A DNA stretch of 64,000 nucleotides from Rugalucina vietnamica (lineage: Eukaryota > Mollusca > Bivalvia > Lucinida > Lucinidae), in contig OZ024870.1 in the NCBI GenBank assembly GCA_964017185.1, positions 31,953,621 through 32,017,620 of the forward strand, written 5' to 3'. The translations under genes and the position numbers were made by a program. Numbering within the stretch: the first letter of the stretch is position 1; each line of letters begins with the position of its first letter. Shown here piece after piece: positions 36,060 through 47,953 of the stretch. The notes under the pieces are model-generated. The model was not told where the DNA came from. It saw only the letters and a program-made list of their open reading frames with translations, and did not search any database.

Positions 36060-36680
36060 AAGGTTCAAAGATACAGACATACAGGCTACATTTATAAACA
36101 TATTGTTATGCCGTGTGGTGGCCCTAATACGTTTCCCCGTACACCATCCATAGTGCAGGTTATATTTTCCTTCTAGTCCTTTGAGATCAGAGAGGGTATT
36201 CTGAGAAATCAGAAAATTATTATCGGTTTACATTTATTTTCTAACCACTGTTTAACATATTTGGCCCCATTTGGATAATACTAGTCTTTGTCTCGACTAC
36301 CCTATTGGAAGTTGCAAATAACTAATTCTCTATGGCTCCATGATGCTCACCGAAGAGGCTTAAGTAGCCGAGACGGCGGTATGGTCCGTCCCCTTTCTTA
36401 TTAATATGTTCACTGCTCTTAAAGGATCTCATTTTAATTTTCTTTTGCTATTACTGCAGCTGGTGTTGTGCAGTGTTGCGGCCCTAAAAAGTCTCCCCGT
36501 ACATCATCCATAGTGTAGATTATATTTTCCTTTTGGTTCTTTGAGATCAGAGAGTGTGTTTTGAGATTCATTTTCTAACCAACGTTTAACATATTTGGCC
36601 CCATTTGGACTATACTAGTCTTTGTATCGACTACCCTATTCAAAGTTGCAAAACTACTGCCAAATTTATAGGGTCACTAG
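36060..36680. repeat. Two-unit 360-bp tandem repeat, opposite orientation to 17.3 kb
   Basis: CCATAGTG.AG.TTATATTTTCCTT occurs near 36148 and 36508 and CATATTTGGCCCCATTTGGA near 36249 and 36590. This is the reverse complement of the units at 17290-18045. Confidence 0.75.
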
Positions 36681-36689
36681 GCTTAAAAA

Positions 36690-36937
36690 AAGGTAAAGTA
36701 GGCAAAGTTCAGGAAAAGGCGAATCAGAAAGAGATTCCCATTCCAACAACCGAGGTGGGAAAAAACTAAATCAACAATCAGGTACTGATACCATGAAAAC
36801 ATATCGTAAGCCGAATGAGCAGCTATTTTCCCAATAGGTGGCCACTCAGTTACCTAAACCTAACTTAAAATATGAAAACATACATGAGGCGCCAACAGCA
36901 TAGAAAATGTAAACACCAAGACATAAAGCAAAAAGTT
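36690..36937 (-). mobile_element. LINE family 2 tail (copy K), at the unit II/III junction
   Basis: Minus-strand tail of about 250 bp with 3' terminus CCTACTTTACCTTTTT. The next base begins unit III sequence. Confidence 0.85.
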
Positions 36938-38783
36938 AAAATCTGTTGTAAAGTGTTTGATATGTAAGTTTACCTTAAACGTACTTATTATCTAGACCAG
37001 GACTTTAGCTTGTCTGACTAGGATAAAAGTGATAAGATAAGCATTTTAATAAACCAATAATCCATTCATAAAAAAAGTTCAAACATTGCTTCCTGCTTCC
37101 CGCGGATGCTAAAAATGTAAACCGAAATAGAACCAAATCTCCATCAGACCAAATCTTTGCTAGATAATATAGCTCTTTCCAAAACACAACAGTATGAAAT
37201 ATACGTGATAATATATAATAGTATTTGATAATTATTTGAAAAAAAAATATCATTTAATAGTTTTCGTTTTAATTATTGCCTATCGAAATTTAATGTTAAA
37301 ATGCCACAAAATTACAAGAGAGATGGAAAAAAACCACCATTCAGTCAATCCTCTAAGCCATCATCCAACCCAAGGATTATAATTAGAAATATCATAAGAA
37401 CTTCTTGCCTAAACATGTTTGATTGGCAATAAAACAGAAGTTGTTTCTCCTTAAGTTAGCAGTTCATTAATCTCAGAATCTCTCATTCAACAGAATTCAA
37501 CAGAATTCAATAAATTTGAGTATCACCACAAGACAATCGCCCCAATATCCGTTCATCTCAGAAATTCAGTGGCTTATATGTGAACTGAGAACTACATATA
37601 GTTACACGCAAGTTTCCGAATCGATGGACCTGTATGCTTTATTGTAATCGTATTTTCGAGGTTACGCATAATCAGACTGGGCAAAATAACGTATGTCTCG
37701 TTTCGAAATCATCTATAGGTTTTCATATGTATGATGCGATCTAGAAAATCACACAGTTATATAACAGATGTTAAGGCATTTACTATTAATTTTAAATAAA
37801 CCACGTTATCATCTCTTGGAAGGTTACAACATACTTACAGGATAAGAGAGATACAAACAAATAAATGGAAAACGTATTGCCCTGTGATAGAAAGCAAATT
37901 CTGAATTACGGTATTAAAACTCTCTTGAAACATGTACTTAAGGATGTCTAATTTCTAAAAGAAATGCGATACTGCAATGCGAAGCTTAACGTAATTTCTG
38001 ACGTGCTCCGTGATGGGGTGGGTGGGTTAAGTAAAACCACCACTAACTGGCAATAAAACACTTTTAATTAACCAAACTTTCAGAATTGATTGGATTTAAG
38101 CAAGTTTTTTGTCAGCTGAAATTTGAATATGTTTGCCTGAACCGTTATCAAGTTATGAGAAAAGTCCACGTAATTTTTTATAATCCTTAGTACATGTATT
38201 ATACATAATTCTGAGAAAATACGTTTTGTTATTTGCATCAACACGTATGATTTAATCAGAAAAGGTTGTGATACGTTGCGTACTATGATCGAATTCAAAG
38301 CGAAAAGAGTTCTACAAGGCAAACTATGCGCTGTCAAGCCAAGGATGTTATGAATATCAACCCGTATATTATATCTGGAGAAAAGCGTTAACTAGAACTC
38401 GTTTTCATTTCAAACAGTCGGAACATTGTGTTTAAATCTGTTCCGATTGCTTCGCTATGGTTTCTTTTGTTATGCACTATTATTTGCACTTTAATTTGCA
38501 ATTGCTTTCAAAGCAAAGCTCCTTTTTAGATTTACAGCTTTCTATTTCAAATGGATTTGTTCCTTCTAAAATTTACGATAAAGTATATAGTAAATTTTCC
38601 GTTTTGGGATGGCGACGTTCCTCGTCGTACTTCTTATGATGTATACATTTCACAACTTATTAGGTTTGCTAGATGCGGACTTCAAAGCTGACAGCCAAAT
38701 TTCTCCAGCAAGGCTACCGGTATCATAAACTTTGAAAAAACATTTTCTAAATTTTATTGCAGACACTATGAATTGATTTCCAA

Positions 38784-39036
38784 AGGTACAAGTAGGCAAA
38801 GATCAGGAAAAGGCGCAATCAGAAAGCGATTCCCACTCCAAAAACCGAGGTGGGAAAAAACCAAACAAACAATCAGGTACTTATACCATAAAACATATCG
38901 TAAGCCGAATGAGCAGCTATTTTCCCAATAGGTGGCCTCTCAGTTACCTTAATTAAAAATATGAAAACATACATAAGGCGCCAACAGCACATAAAAAATC
39001 TAAACACCAAGACATAAAACAAAAAGAACCACCAAG
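38784..39036 (-). mobile_element. LINE family 2 tail (copy L), head to head with copy M
   Basis: Minus-strand tail of about 250 bp ending at AGAACCACCAA. Its truncated 5' end directly abuts the truncated 5' end of copy M. Confidence 0.85.
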
Positions 39037-39425
39037 TTTAATGTTGGGCTAAAGACGCTTTTACGTGAGGGCCTTTCTGAACTAGAATTTTACGGTGACT
39101 TGGTAACCAAATTTAAGAAACTTATAGGAAGGAATGATTTTTCTTTTCAGTTCAGAAAAATCATTACACGTTACAGACGTATAGGTTATAACTTAAATGC
39201 TATGCGACAGTCTGCATGCTTATTTTGTAACACAATCATGGCTGTTAACTATGCTGCCGTCTTTAATTGCACGCCGGTGGGTCTGTCGTCAGACTCTATG
39301 ATGGCCCCGACATAAAGCTGTTCATTTTAGTTGGTTGGGGCCGTAGCTTTCCCACATCATTTTTGAGAGTGGGAATGTCTTTCTGATTGCGCCGTTTCCT
39401 GATCATTGCCTACATGTACATTTTA
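39037..39425 (+). mobile_element. LINE family 2 with RT C-terminus and shortened 3' UTR (copy M)
   Basis: This starts within coding sequence at the same region as copy B, runs through the stop at 39313-39315, and jumps after GTTGGGGCCGTAGCTT to the last 70 bp or so of the tail (CCCACATCATTTTTGAGAGTGGGAA to CCTACATGTACATTTT). About 550 bp of 3' UTR are therefore missing. Confidence 0.85.
39042..39315 (+). pseudogene. C-terminal fragment of a LINE-type ORF2 protein
   Basis: The frame TTT AAT GTT GGG CTA is open for 90 codons to TAA. It aligns with the 15366-15656 fragment without gaps, with changes such as EPEFY to ELEFY, VYKFKKL to VTKFKKL and SACLVFNPIM to SACLFCNTIM. Loss of conserved positions and lack of the upstream RT domain mark it as a dead fragment. 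Confidence 0.65.
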
Positions 39426-40463
39426 ATATCCTGTATGAAAGAAAATCGAAGAGTCAATTGCCTGATTCCTTTCTCCCTGACAGGGTGACCGACAAAATCG
39501 CTTTGATAATGTTTCATTGGCACGAAATATCGGAAGTTGGATAATTTTACAAGCAAATTCTATCGACTGGATTAACTTTTCACAATAAAAAGAGTATTGA
39601 GAAACATGGAAAGAAAATTATGGCTTTCTGCCTTGACACAATTGAGTCACGTTTTGACAAAATCAGATGTTTGCACATGCAAAACACAAAGATAATTTTT
39701 GGTCGGGCATCGCCCTGTTGAAATCGGCTTTGTTGTGAGTTGCGATGATTTAGTTGTAACTAAAATTGAATGCTTTTCTTGTCTCTGTTGTTGCTGAACA
39801 TGTCATTCTGTTTTATCTCTATGGGACGGACACTCCAAAGACTGATAGGTCTTCACGTCAGGGCTCATCATACAGATCAGATTGAAATTCGTCGCAGGAA
39901 AGCAAAGCTAACTTCGACGTTTGTCAGAAACGATCAGGTTAGAAAAAAAGTGACTTTGCAGTTGAAGAAACAAACAAATGTCTTTTGAAACATACACTAA
40001 TTTAAAAGTAGAAAAACTATAATCGATTTGAACAGAAAGATTCTTTTTCCAAATACGACTCATTATTACGTATTTGCAAATCAGATTTTCTTGTACATTG
40101 GCACATGTTTGCTTTGATCGCTACGTTTTATAACCCGTTTAATTCATCTGCCAGTGAGAGTGTCAGATTCCATCAACCAAATCTAGGTTTTTTAATAATT
40201 AATCTTTCCAAGCAATTCACAGTTAAATTAAGTTACAGTGGCAAGCACTGCGAAAGATGGGAAATGATCTCTCGCTTCGTGAATTCTCAAGACATCAGTT
40301 TTAAGAAAAGGCTTAATCACAAATTTTGAACACTATTCGTACTATCGCTTTGCCCTTCATTTAAATTCAGGACAAGCAAAGAGTAACCTGCATTCATTTC
40401 ATGCGATTTGTCTTTACATGCATGTATTCACATTAAGTCACTTGCATTATTTTCGCCACAAAT

Positions 40464-40742
40464 CATTAGGAAAACATGTCCGTGCAATATATACCCCCTT
40501 AAACCCCACTTTTATATAGTAAAGCTGGGGTATGCAGGGGTATACCTATTTTTCTTATTTTTGCTCCAAAACATAGATTGTGGGTACTCGTTAGAACCGC
40601 CTCGCCGAGGCGGTTCTAACGTGTACCCGCAATCTATGTTTTGAGCAAAAATAAGAAAAATATCAAAATTTTTCCACTGAAAATTTTCATTTTTTACAAC
40701 TTTAAAAATCTCTGTATACTGCATGGGCATGTTTTCGTAATG
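40464..40742. mobile_element. Palindromic MITE M2 (copy e), best preserved
   Basis: The ends CATTAGGAAAACATGTCCGTGCA and, inverted, CATTACGAAAACATGCCCATGCA flank a nearly perfect hairpin of about 110 nt (about 40548-40664) centred on GCCTCGCCGAGGC. The matching site in unit II near 35820 (ACCACAAATTTACAGG) is empty. Confidence 0.92.
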
Positions 40743-41345
40743 TATTTTATGACTGAAAGGTCAATTGTCTTTAAATTTTCCTTCTTGATGTTTTAGTTAT
40801 ACCCCATTTGGTCTGCAAGATCGGATTTGCTTTATGAGTGTTTCGTTTCCCAGGAAATTCTAACGTTACTTGTAGAATTTTGCTTTTTTAGCAGGACTGA
40901 CTATCTTGCATTTTTTTTTTTTTTTTTGATTAATAAAATCAATTACTTGAATATTTGTTTTCAAAATCTAATTTGCAAGACCCAAAGCTTCAAAAATACA
41001 GACATACAGACTGCATCTAAAACTTATTTAATAGAAACATTATTGTGATGCAATCTACATGGAAACCCATCAATCATGTTCTTGCTGATTCTGAGAAATC
41101 AGTTTAAATTGACTGGCTGCCAGCTTATCAAGTATGACAGAGACAGAAAAATATATTGTTGGTCAAACAAAACGAGACTGTTACGTCAAAAATGAGCCTT
41201 GCTATGGGAACACATGTTAATGTCATCGCTGGTCTATCTTACTCTGTGAGTTTACATTGTACAACGTTTATTCTGCACCCATATGCATCTATTATTACAC
41301 TTCATGGGCTGAGTTCCACAATTTCCCATCGAAGGTCATAGAAGA

Positions 41346-43757
41346 CATGTAAGCTTTCTTGCTGGGACTAGCGTTGAGACGGTTAGGAAGTTACACGACT
41401 AAATGTTAAAATCCTATCGAAACACCACGAACACGTGTGGCCATACTACTGTACTAAGTATAACAGTGTTTTCAGTTTCTCTTTCGCAGTAACTTTGCTA
41501 TTCAGTTGGCCTCAGTCAAGGTTGGTCTGATATTTATTATGAGTTGCTTCACGAAACAAAAAAGGATTTTGTTGATGCAAATACAAATAACAAATACGCA
41601 GATCTGCTGTGCAGTTTTCGCTAGACAGATCACGTAGGCCTACAATCCCTCTTAACGTTTCGACACCATGGCATTTATTATGACAGCGCTGGTTTAATGT
41701 TACTGGATGAATATAATTTTTTTTGTTCAGAAAGGTTCTGACTAAGGTGGCCATTTTTGGATTGTGTAGTCGATGTATGCATTTGGCAATGATTTTGTTT
41801 TCTCATGTGTGTGTTCAAAGTAAAATAACACATGTCATGTCTTAAAAGATAAGAGTAAAATGAAAGAATGAGATCCACCAAAGTGCTTTTAAATGCATTT
41901 TGAATTGATTATCAGATACTAAAGCATACATAGTTCATTTTCACGCCCTTAAAATTCAAAACTGGCATGTTTATGGAGCCAAGCAGCGCCGAAACAAATA
42001 ACATTTACATCAACAGGAATGGAACAAGGAATGCAACAAAAAAGGTTGCAAACTCAAGTTTTGAAAATAAGCAATAAAGTATCAAGTTCGTTTAAGAGGA
42101 CTTTTGAACAATCAGAATACGTTTTTATCAGCCATTGATAAAGGTAGGGCCATGTGAGTGTATCCAATAGACTATAGGAAGACATTTTTTCAACATCATT
42201 TTTCCAGGTAGCTGATGTAGCAAAATGATTGGCAAATACAGTAACCACACAAGAACCGAGTAAAGAAAACAGGCAATGTACACTGCAGTCATTCAAGACC
42301 TGGAAATAGTCAAAAGTCGTGCATTTTGTATAAAGATGTATTCACATTGCCGAACAACAGCCGTACATTCCAACTAACTAGCTCTCGTGTGCATGTTTCC
42401 ATTTTATCGTGTTTTGATTATCCATCATATCGGTAACATCTGTTTTGATAAGATATAGATCTTTTTAAGACTGTTCTATGGCTAATGAGTACTTCTAAGT
42501 ACCTTAGTTTGAATTGCTTCTGACAGAATTATTATGGTTTGTTACCTGTGTGCTTTTTATGCCTAGTCGAACACCTGGTATAAGCCATCATACTAACAAC
42601 CATCTAACGCCCTATTTACTATCAACGCGTGCATGTTCGAATACTTCAAGAAAGTTTCTGTAATTGAAAATCAATAAAACTGCGCTGGCGATAAATTCTT
42701 TAAAGAGTTCACGATCGCAGTTGTTAGATTCTGCATGAACACATTTGCTTCTATATAATGATTTGAATTTATTTCTGGTTGAAAAAGAGATGTGTACTGC
42801 GATTGACACAACCATTTCCATTGCTTTGCCTCTGTCATTCGATGCCTTCGTAATTTGTTATGCCATTCAGTCTAAGCGTAGATATCCTTTATAAAGGGTG
42901 TTAAGAAAGTTCGTTCCGGGCAAAAAATGTTTTCCTGATAGTTTATTACGGAACGGGGAACCAAAATGACCTTTGCCATGACGTGTTTACAAAATGGCAT
43001 TATAGTCCCGCTGTGTTCCTATTTTTATTATCTATTAATTACAAATATAAATATCAGGATGCCAGTGGTATAAAATGATAATACCCTCCCGTGAGTCTTG
43101 CGTAGAGCTTATGCTGTTTTTGTTTTTGTAAAAATATAACAATTAGACGTAGCTTTCTAGCACTCTGCAAGTCAATCCTAGCATCATTTATATCTGAAAA
43201 TGAATTAACCGACTAATCAAGCAAATATTAACAGACAGATTATTTCATGTTAAAACACTATATTTTACGATAAAAATAATTCAGCTAATGTAAACAGCAT
43301 TTAAGACTTTGTGCATTACATAAAGAAATATTAATGCGTTCGACAACAAACCATACTCATGGATGATATGACGCCTACTCAGAGTTCACGTAGAATTATC
43401 AAGATATATCTGATGTGATATTTATTGTTGTCAACTCTAGTCAGTTTTATCCATGCTTTCAATGTTATAATATATTGCAAATTTCGCATGGCATGAAATC
43501 CCACGTCAAGGTAGAAATCCAATAAAATGGCGGTAATATCCTAACATTACCATAGCTATTGAATAGGACGTAAAGCTTCAAATCAAATAAAGATCTACAC
43601 GGATGCTAAACATGTAGATTTAACTCACAAGAAGTCAACATGTATATATAATTCGAATGGAGGACATTGCTTTTCAGTTAGATTTATTATATTAAGGACC
43701 CTTAACATTAATTGTGAACTTAACGTCGTTTATGTTTAGTTTTTGTTTGTGTTGCAA
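41346..43757. other. Mostly unique sequence; possible minus-strand exons
   Basis: Apart from a decayed SINE-like tail at about 43500-43592 (TCCTAACATTACC...AGGACGTAAAGC), I find no repeat family here. Several minus-strand frames lie in succession (42821-42612, 42299-42054, 41754-41512); only the middle one has a strong splice acceptor. No domain is recognised. Confidence 0.4.
42054..42299 (-). CDS. Possible terminal exon, unrecognised product
   Basis: On the minus strand a pyrimidine-rich acceptor (CTTTTGACTATTTCCAG) is followed by 81 sense codons and TGA. The product starts VLNDCSVHCLFSLLGSCVV and includes TLTWPYLYQWLIKTYSD. The frame immediately upstream on the same strand (42821-42612) could donate at GAA/GTATTC in matching phase, but that donor is weak. 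I recognise no family. This could equally be a chance open frame. Confidence 0.18.
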   Translation of the reverse strand, partial: VLNDCSVHCLFSLLGSCVVTVFANHFATSATWKNDVEKMSSYSLLDTLTWPYLYQWLIKTYSDCSKVLLNELDTLLLIFKT

Positions 43758-43762
43758 ACGAT

Positions 43763-46700
43763 CCAGTAATTTTATATTACTGATCGTTCCAAGGCGATAC
43801 TTCTTACCCCGGGAGCTAATTTGACCTACCTTGCACCCCCCAGGACAATTTTTCATGGGTGCCAAATTGTTCATTGGGACCCCAGAAATGCAAAGAATTT
43901 TTGTCCTCAAAGATAAACTCAATTGCACTATGAAAAAATGCATGGTTTCCATGGCAAGCGTTAAAGCGATTCTTGAGCATGGGGGTGTACATAGAAAATT
44001 GACCATATCTCCATTGATACTTATCCTAGACCACTGAAATTGGTCTCATTTTAAAGCTTAGACATAGCCCTTATATTCTGTAGTAAGTAATGCAAATTTT
44101 CGAATTGGCATATTCATGAATTTTAATGAAAATATTAAAAATGACAGAAAAATCGTTAAAAATCCATAAATAAACTAATTTCAGACCCAAACTGTCATTC
44201 TGACACTTTGTTATTGAACCAGTAATATCATATGGGAAATTTATTGATGACCTGGGCCTATATGAACATTATCTCATTTGCATATTTATGAATATTAATG
44301 GAATTGATAGAAATTGAGGAAAAACGAGGGAAAAAGTATATCCATTGCAAGGTATTGGATAGGTTATAAGGTCTATCTTTCATCCCTGGGACAAATTCTG
44401 AAGGCTGCCAGTGTGGTCAGAGGGACCACCTTAATGCCATAAAATATTGTCCTCAATGATAAACATGTTTGCATGATGTAAAATGACATAGTCTTCACAC
44501 CCACCCCTAGTGCGATTCTAAGGAATAGGAGGTACCTACAAAAATACATCACACCAATAGTGTGCTCTATGATACTATAATTGGTCTGATAGTGATGCAT
44601 GAACCAAACAATTTAACCTTGATACCTTATAATTTATTTTAATCATTGAATTTGCTTATTCATGAAAATTAATTAAAAAAAACATAAAAAATGGAGAACA
44701 ATCGTGGAAAAAATAGGGGTATACATGCAAAATCGCTTGTACAAGAGCTATTAATAAACCCAAGATGCTGAAAGAGATTTCAAATGAATGCTATTGCAAT
44801 GTACTATGACCCTAAAGTATGATTTAAGAATAATCTGATTTTCAGTTTCATGAATTTTCATGAAAACTTAAGAAATATAAGGGAAAAAGTTAAAAACTTA
44901 AATGGGTAAACCTACAAAATGACTTGCATCTCAGCAGTCAAAAGCCCTACAGTGCTAAAAATGGTATCAAATGGTTGCTATGGCAATATCATACCATCCT
45001 GTACTACAATATTTAAGTTATTTGATATTTTGTTTGAAGAATATTAACAAAACGTTTTGAATTTAGTGAAAAAATACAGAAAAATAATGGGGGTATACGT
45101 AGAAAAACGCACATATCTTGGCTACTGAAAGACCTAGAGAGCTATAATTGGTATCAAATGATTGCTAGGACAATGTTCTATGACCATGTAATCAGCAATA
45201 TATAACATCAACTATTGTTGTTATATGGATATTAATGAGGTCATAAATAAGAAAAAAATCAATGAAAAATGACGGGGTACACCAATCAAATCGCTAATAT
45301 CTCATTTACCAATAGCCATAGAGAACTCAAAATGGCATCAATTAATTGCTAGGACAATGTATTATTGCCGGGTACTCAGATATATGAATCATCTTCGCTG
45401 GCAAGCAAGATTTAATAAATTTTGTTTAAGCACAGCCTTCAGTTTTCTGTTATTTTCACAATATTTCAAAACTTTATGTAACATTCAGAAAATTTCATAA
45501 CATTTTGTTAAAGTATCAGACTACATGGCAGTAGTGCATTCTCCTAGCTATCTATTGGTACCATTTTCAGCACTCTAAGGATATTGGCAGTTGAGATATA
45601 AGCCATTTTGTTGGTGTATCCTTTCATTTTTCGTAGATTTTTCTCTTATTTATGACAATCTCTTTAATATACATACACCACAATAGTTGATGTTTTATAT
45701 TGCTGATTACATGGTTATAGAACATTGTTCCAGCAATCATTTGATACCAAATATAGCTCTCTAGGTCTTCAGTAGCCAAGATATGTCCGTTTTTCTACGT
45801 ATACCCCCATTATTTTTCCGTATTTTTCACTAAATTAAAAAAGGTTTTGTTAATATTCTTCAAACAAAAACTCAAATGACTTAAATACTGTAGTACAGGA
45901 TGGTATGATATTGCCATAGCCACCATTTGATACCATTTTCAGCACTATAGGGCTTTTAATTGCTATGATGCAAGTCATTTTGTAGGTTTACCCATATAAG
46001 TTTTTAACTTTTTCTCTCAAATTTCTTAAGTTTTCATTAAAATTCATGAAATTGAAATTCAGATTATTCTTATATCATACTTCAGGGTCATAGTACATTG
46101 CAATAGCCTTCATTTGAAATCTCTTTCAGTATTCTGGGTTTATTAATAGCTCTTGTACAAGCGATTTTACATGTATACCCCTATTTTTTCCACGATTTTT
46201 CTCCAATTTAAATGTTTTTTTTTTTTTATTAATTTTCATGAATAAGCAAATTCTATGATATAAATATAGGGTATCAAGGTTAAATTGTTAGGTTCATGCA
46301 TCACTATCAGACCAATTATAGTATCCTAGAGCATGCTATTGTTGGGATGTGAGTATTTTTGTAAGTACCTCCTATTCTTTAGAATCGCACGAGGGGTGGG
46401 TGAAGACTATGTCATTTTACATCATGCAAATGTGTTCATCATTGAGGACAATATTTTATGCCATTTAGGTGGTCCCTCTGACTACACTGGCAGCCATGGG
46501 AATTGGTTAAATGGATGCAAGATAGACCTTATAACCTATCCAAATCCTTGCAATGGATATAGTTTTTCCCTTGTTTTTCCTCATTTTTTGACATTTTTAT
46601 TAATATTCATGAATATGCAAATGAGATAATTTTCATATAGGCCCAGATCATCAACAAATTTGTCATATAATATTACTGGTTCAATAACAAAGTTTCAGAA

Positions 46701-47364
46701 TGACAGTTTGGGTCTGAAATTAGTTTATTTATGGATTTTTAACGATTTTTCTGTCATTTTTAAAGTTTTCATTAAAATTCATGAATATGCAAATTCGAAA
46801 ATTTGTGTTACTCACTACAGGATGAAAGGGTTTTATCTAAGCTATAAAATGAGACCAATTTCAGTGGTCTAAGATAAGTAACAATGGAGATATGGTCAAT
46901 TTTCTATGTGCACCCCCATGCTCAAGAATCGCTTTAACGGTTGCCATGGAAACCATGCATTTTTTCATAGTGCAATTGAGTTTATCTTTGAGGACAAAAA
47001 TTCTTTTCGTTTCTGGGGTCCCAATGAACAATTTGGCACCCATGAAAAATTGTCCTGGGGGGGGGGGGGTTGCAAGGTAGGTCAAATTAGCTCCAGGGGT
47101 TTCTGTGGTGGTTCTTTTGTTTTATGTATTGGTGCTTAAATTTTTGTGCTGTTTGCACCTTATGTGTGTTTTCATATATTTAGTTAAGTTTAGGTAACTG
47201 AGTGGCAACCTATTGGGAAAGTAGCTGCTCATTCGGCTTACGATATGTTTTCATGGTATAAGTATCTGATTGTTAACTTAGTTTTTTTCCCACCTCGGTT
47301 TTTGGAGTGGGAATCTCATAATGATTGCGCCTTTTCCTAATCGTTGCCTACTTGTACTTTTTCC
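43763..47364 (+). mobile_element. LINE family 2 tail (copy N), split by the foldback element
   Basis: 43763-43804 (CCAGTAATTTTATATTACTG to GATACTTCT) and 47101-47364 (TTCTGTGGTGGTTCTTTTG to GCCTACTTGTACTTTTT) are contiguous in other copies, for example around 24500-24545. The intervening 3.3 kb is a later insertion. Confidence 0.9.
43805..47100. mobile_element. 3.3 kb foldback (FB-like) transposon with tandem-repeat arms
   Basis: The two halves are inverted copies. The left end TACCCCGGGAGCTAATTTGACC matches the inverted right end ACCCCTGGAGCTAATTTGACC, and the similarity continues for about 1.6 kb to a non-matching centre near 45390-45520. The host LINE tail is interrupted with TTCT on both sides (43801-43804 and 47101-47104), a 4-bp target duplication. 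Within each arm a unit of about 185 bp repeats: a GGGGTATAC-ATAGAAAA-TCGC-like landmark falls near 43981, 44527, 44715, 44902, 45089 and 45272. No transposase or RT frame is present. The outermost 68 codons are open in both arms, but their differences are almost all nonsynonymous, which argues against a protein. The architecture matches foldback elements known from other animals; the family itself I do not recognise. Confidence 0.9.
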
Positions 47365-47953
47365 TTGGAAGATGGTGTACTCTTGAACGCCATTGTGTTT
47401 AATATGGAATGAATGTAACTGTAAGTGTCGCAGAGTGCTAGTGTTCTAAGCTAAAGCTCCAAACCGATTGTTTGAATCATTCTCTGCAGCAAGACAATCG
47501 TCTTACAATCGGATTGAACTATTGCAATATCCTGTTATTTTAGAATAATGAAGCCTTGTGCTGTCAGGGAGCAAGCTCCAGGCTCATGAGACAATGACAT
47601 GTGTGGTTCCTTCAGGCTTTATTCCTTTTTCACGGATACGCTAGCGACCAATTTGGTTAGCAGAAAGCGTGTCCATCTGACGCTACCTCTACGTTAAGAG
47701 ACATAACGTTTATATGCTAACTATAATTGACGTCATAACCATAATCTCTCTGATCGGCCACAATCTAACGTTCAGGCAGCGAGCATATTGAGATTACATA
47801 CAATGCGTTTCCGACATCGTTCCTATTGCAATTGTATGCAGACTTTTCTGCGGAAGTCATTAAGTCATTCGGTTTGTATTGTTGAACGTGCATCAAACAG
47901 ATGCAAATGACAATTTGTTATTCGTTTTATTATCCAGGAAGACAAGATAAAAT
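47365..47953. promoter_or_regulatory. Unique stretch with a palindromic CRE-like site
   Basis: No repeat family is recognised in this stretch. A perfect TGACGTCA lies at 47728-47735, within sequence of higher GC than its surroundings. Nothing else shows a promoter; the site may be coincidental. Confidence 0.25.

Larger units (their letters stand above)
30252..36060. repeat. Tandem triplication unit II
   Basis: This carries the same marker order as units I and III. It is longer because it alone carries M2 copy c with M3 copy b (32503-33172) and the nested set at 33344-34531. A local duplication of about 200 bp (GACCTGTATGC...GTAATCGTATTTTCGAGGTTACGC at 31218 and 31412) lies inside it. No gene is recognised. 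Confidence 0.8.
36938..41345. repeat. Tandem triplication unit III
   Basis: Marker order is as in units I and II, from the region matching 26771 onward. It carries the head-to-head LINE pair (38784-39425) and M2 copy e. Short frames here (39770-39988, 40105-40329, 41156-41341) have disrupted counterparts in the other units. Confidence 0.8.

Noticed and set aside
40548-40664. Rho-independent terminator-like hairpins
   Set aside because: The context is eukaryotic and the hairpins are fixed parts of MITE family M2.
43831-44037. 68-codon frame preserved in both arms of the foldback element
   Set aside because: Differences between the arms change amino acids almost every time, which is not purifying selection; the frame follows from arm similarity.
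43805-47100. Assembly artefact (false inverted duplication)
   Set aside because: The arms differ by substitutions and a C6 versus G14 run length, have a distinct centre, and the element is flanked by a 4-bp duplication in an otherwise continuous LINE tail; a false joining would give identical arms.
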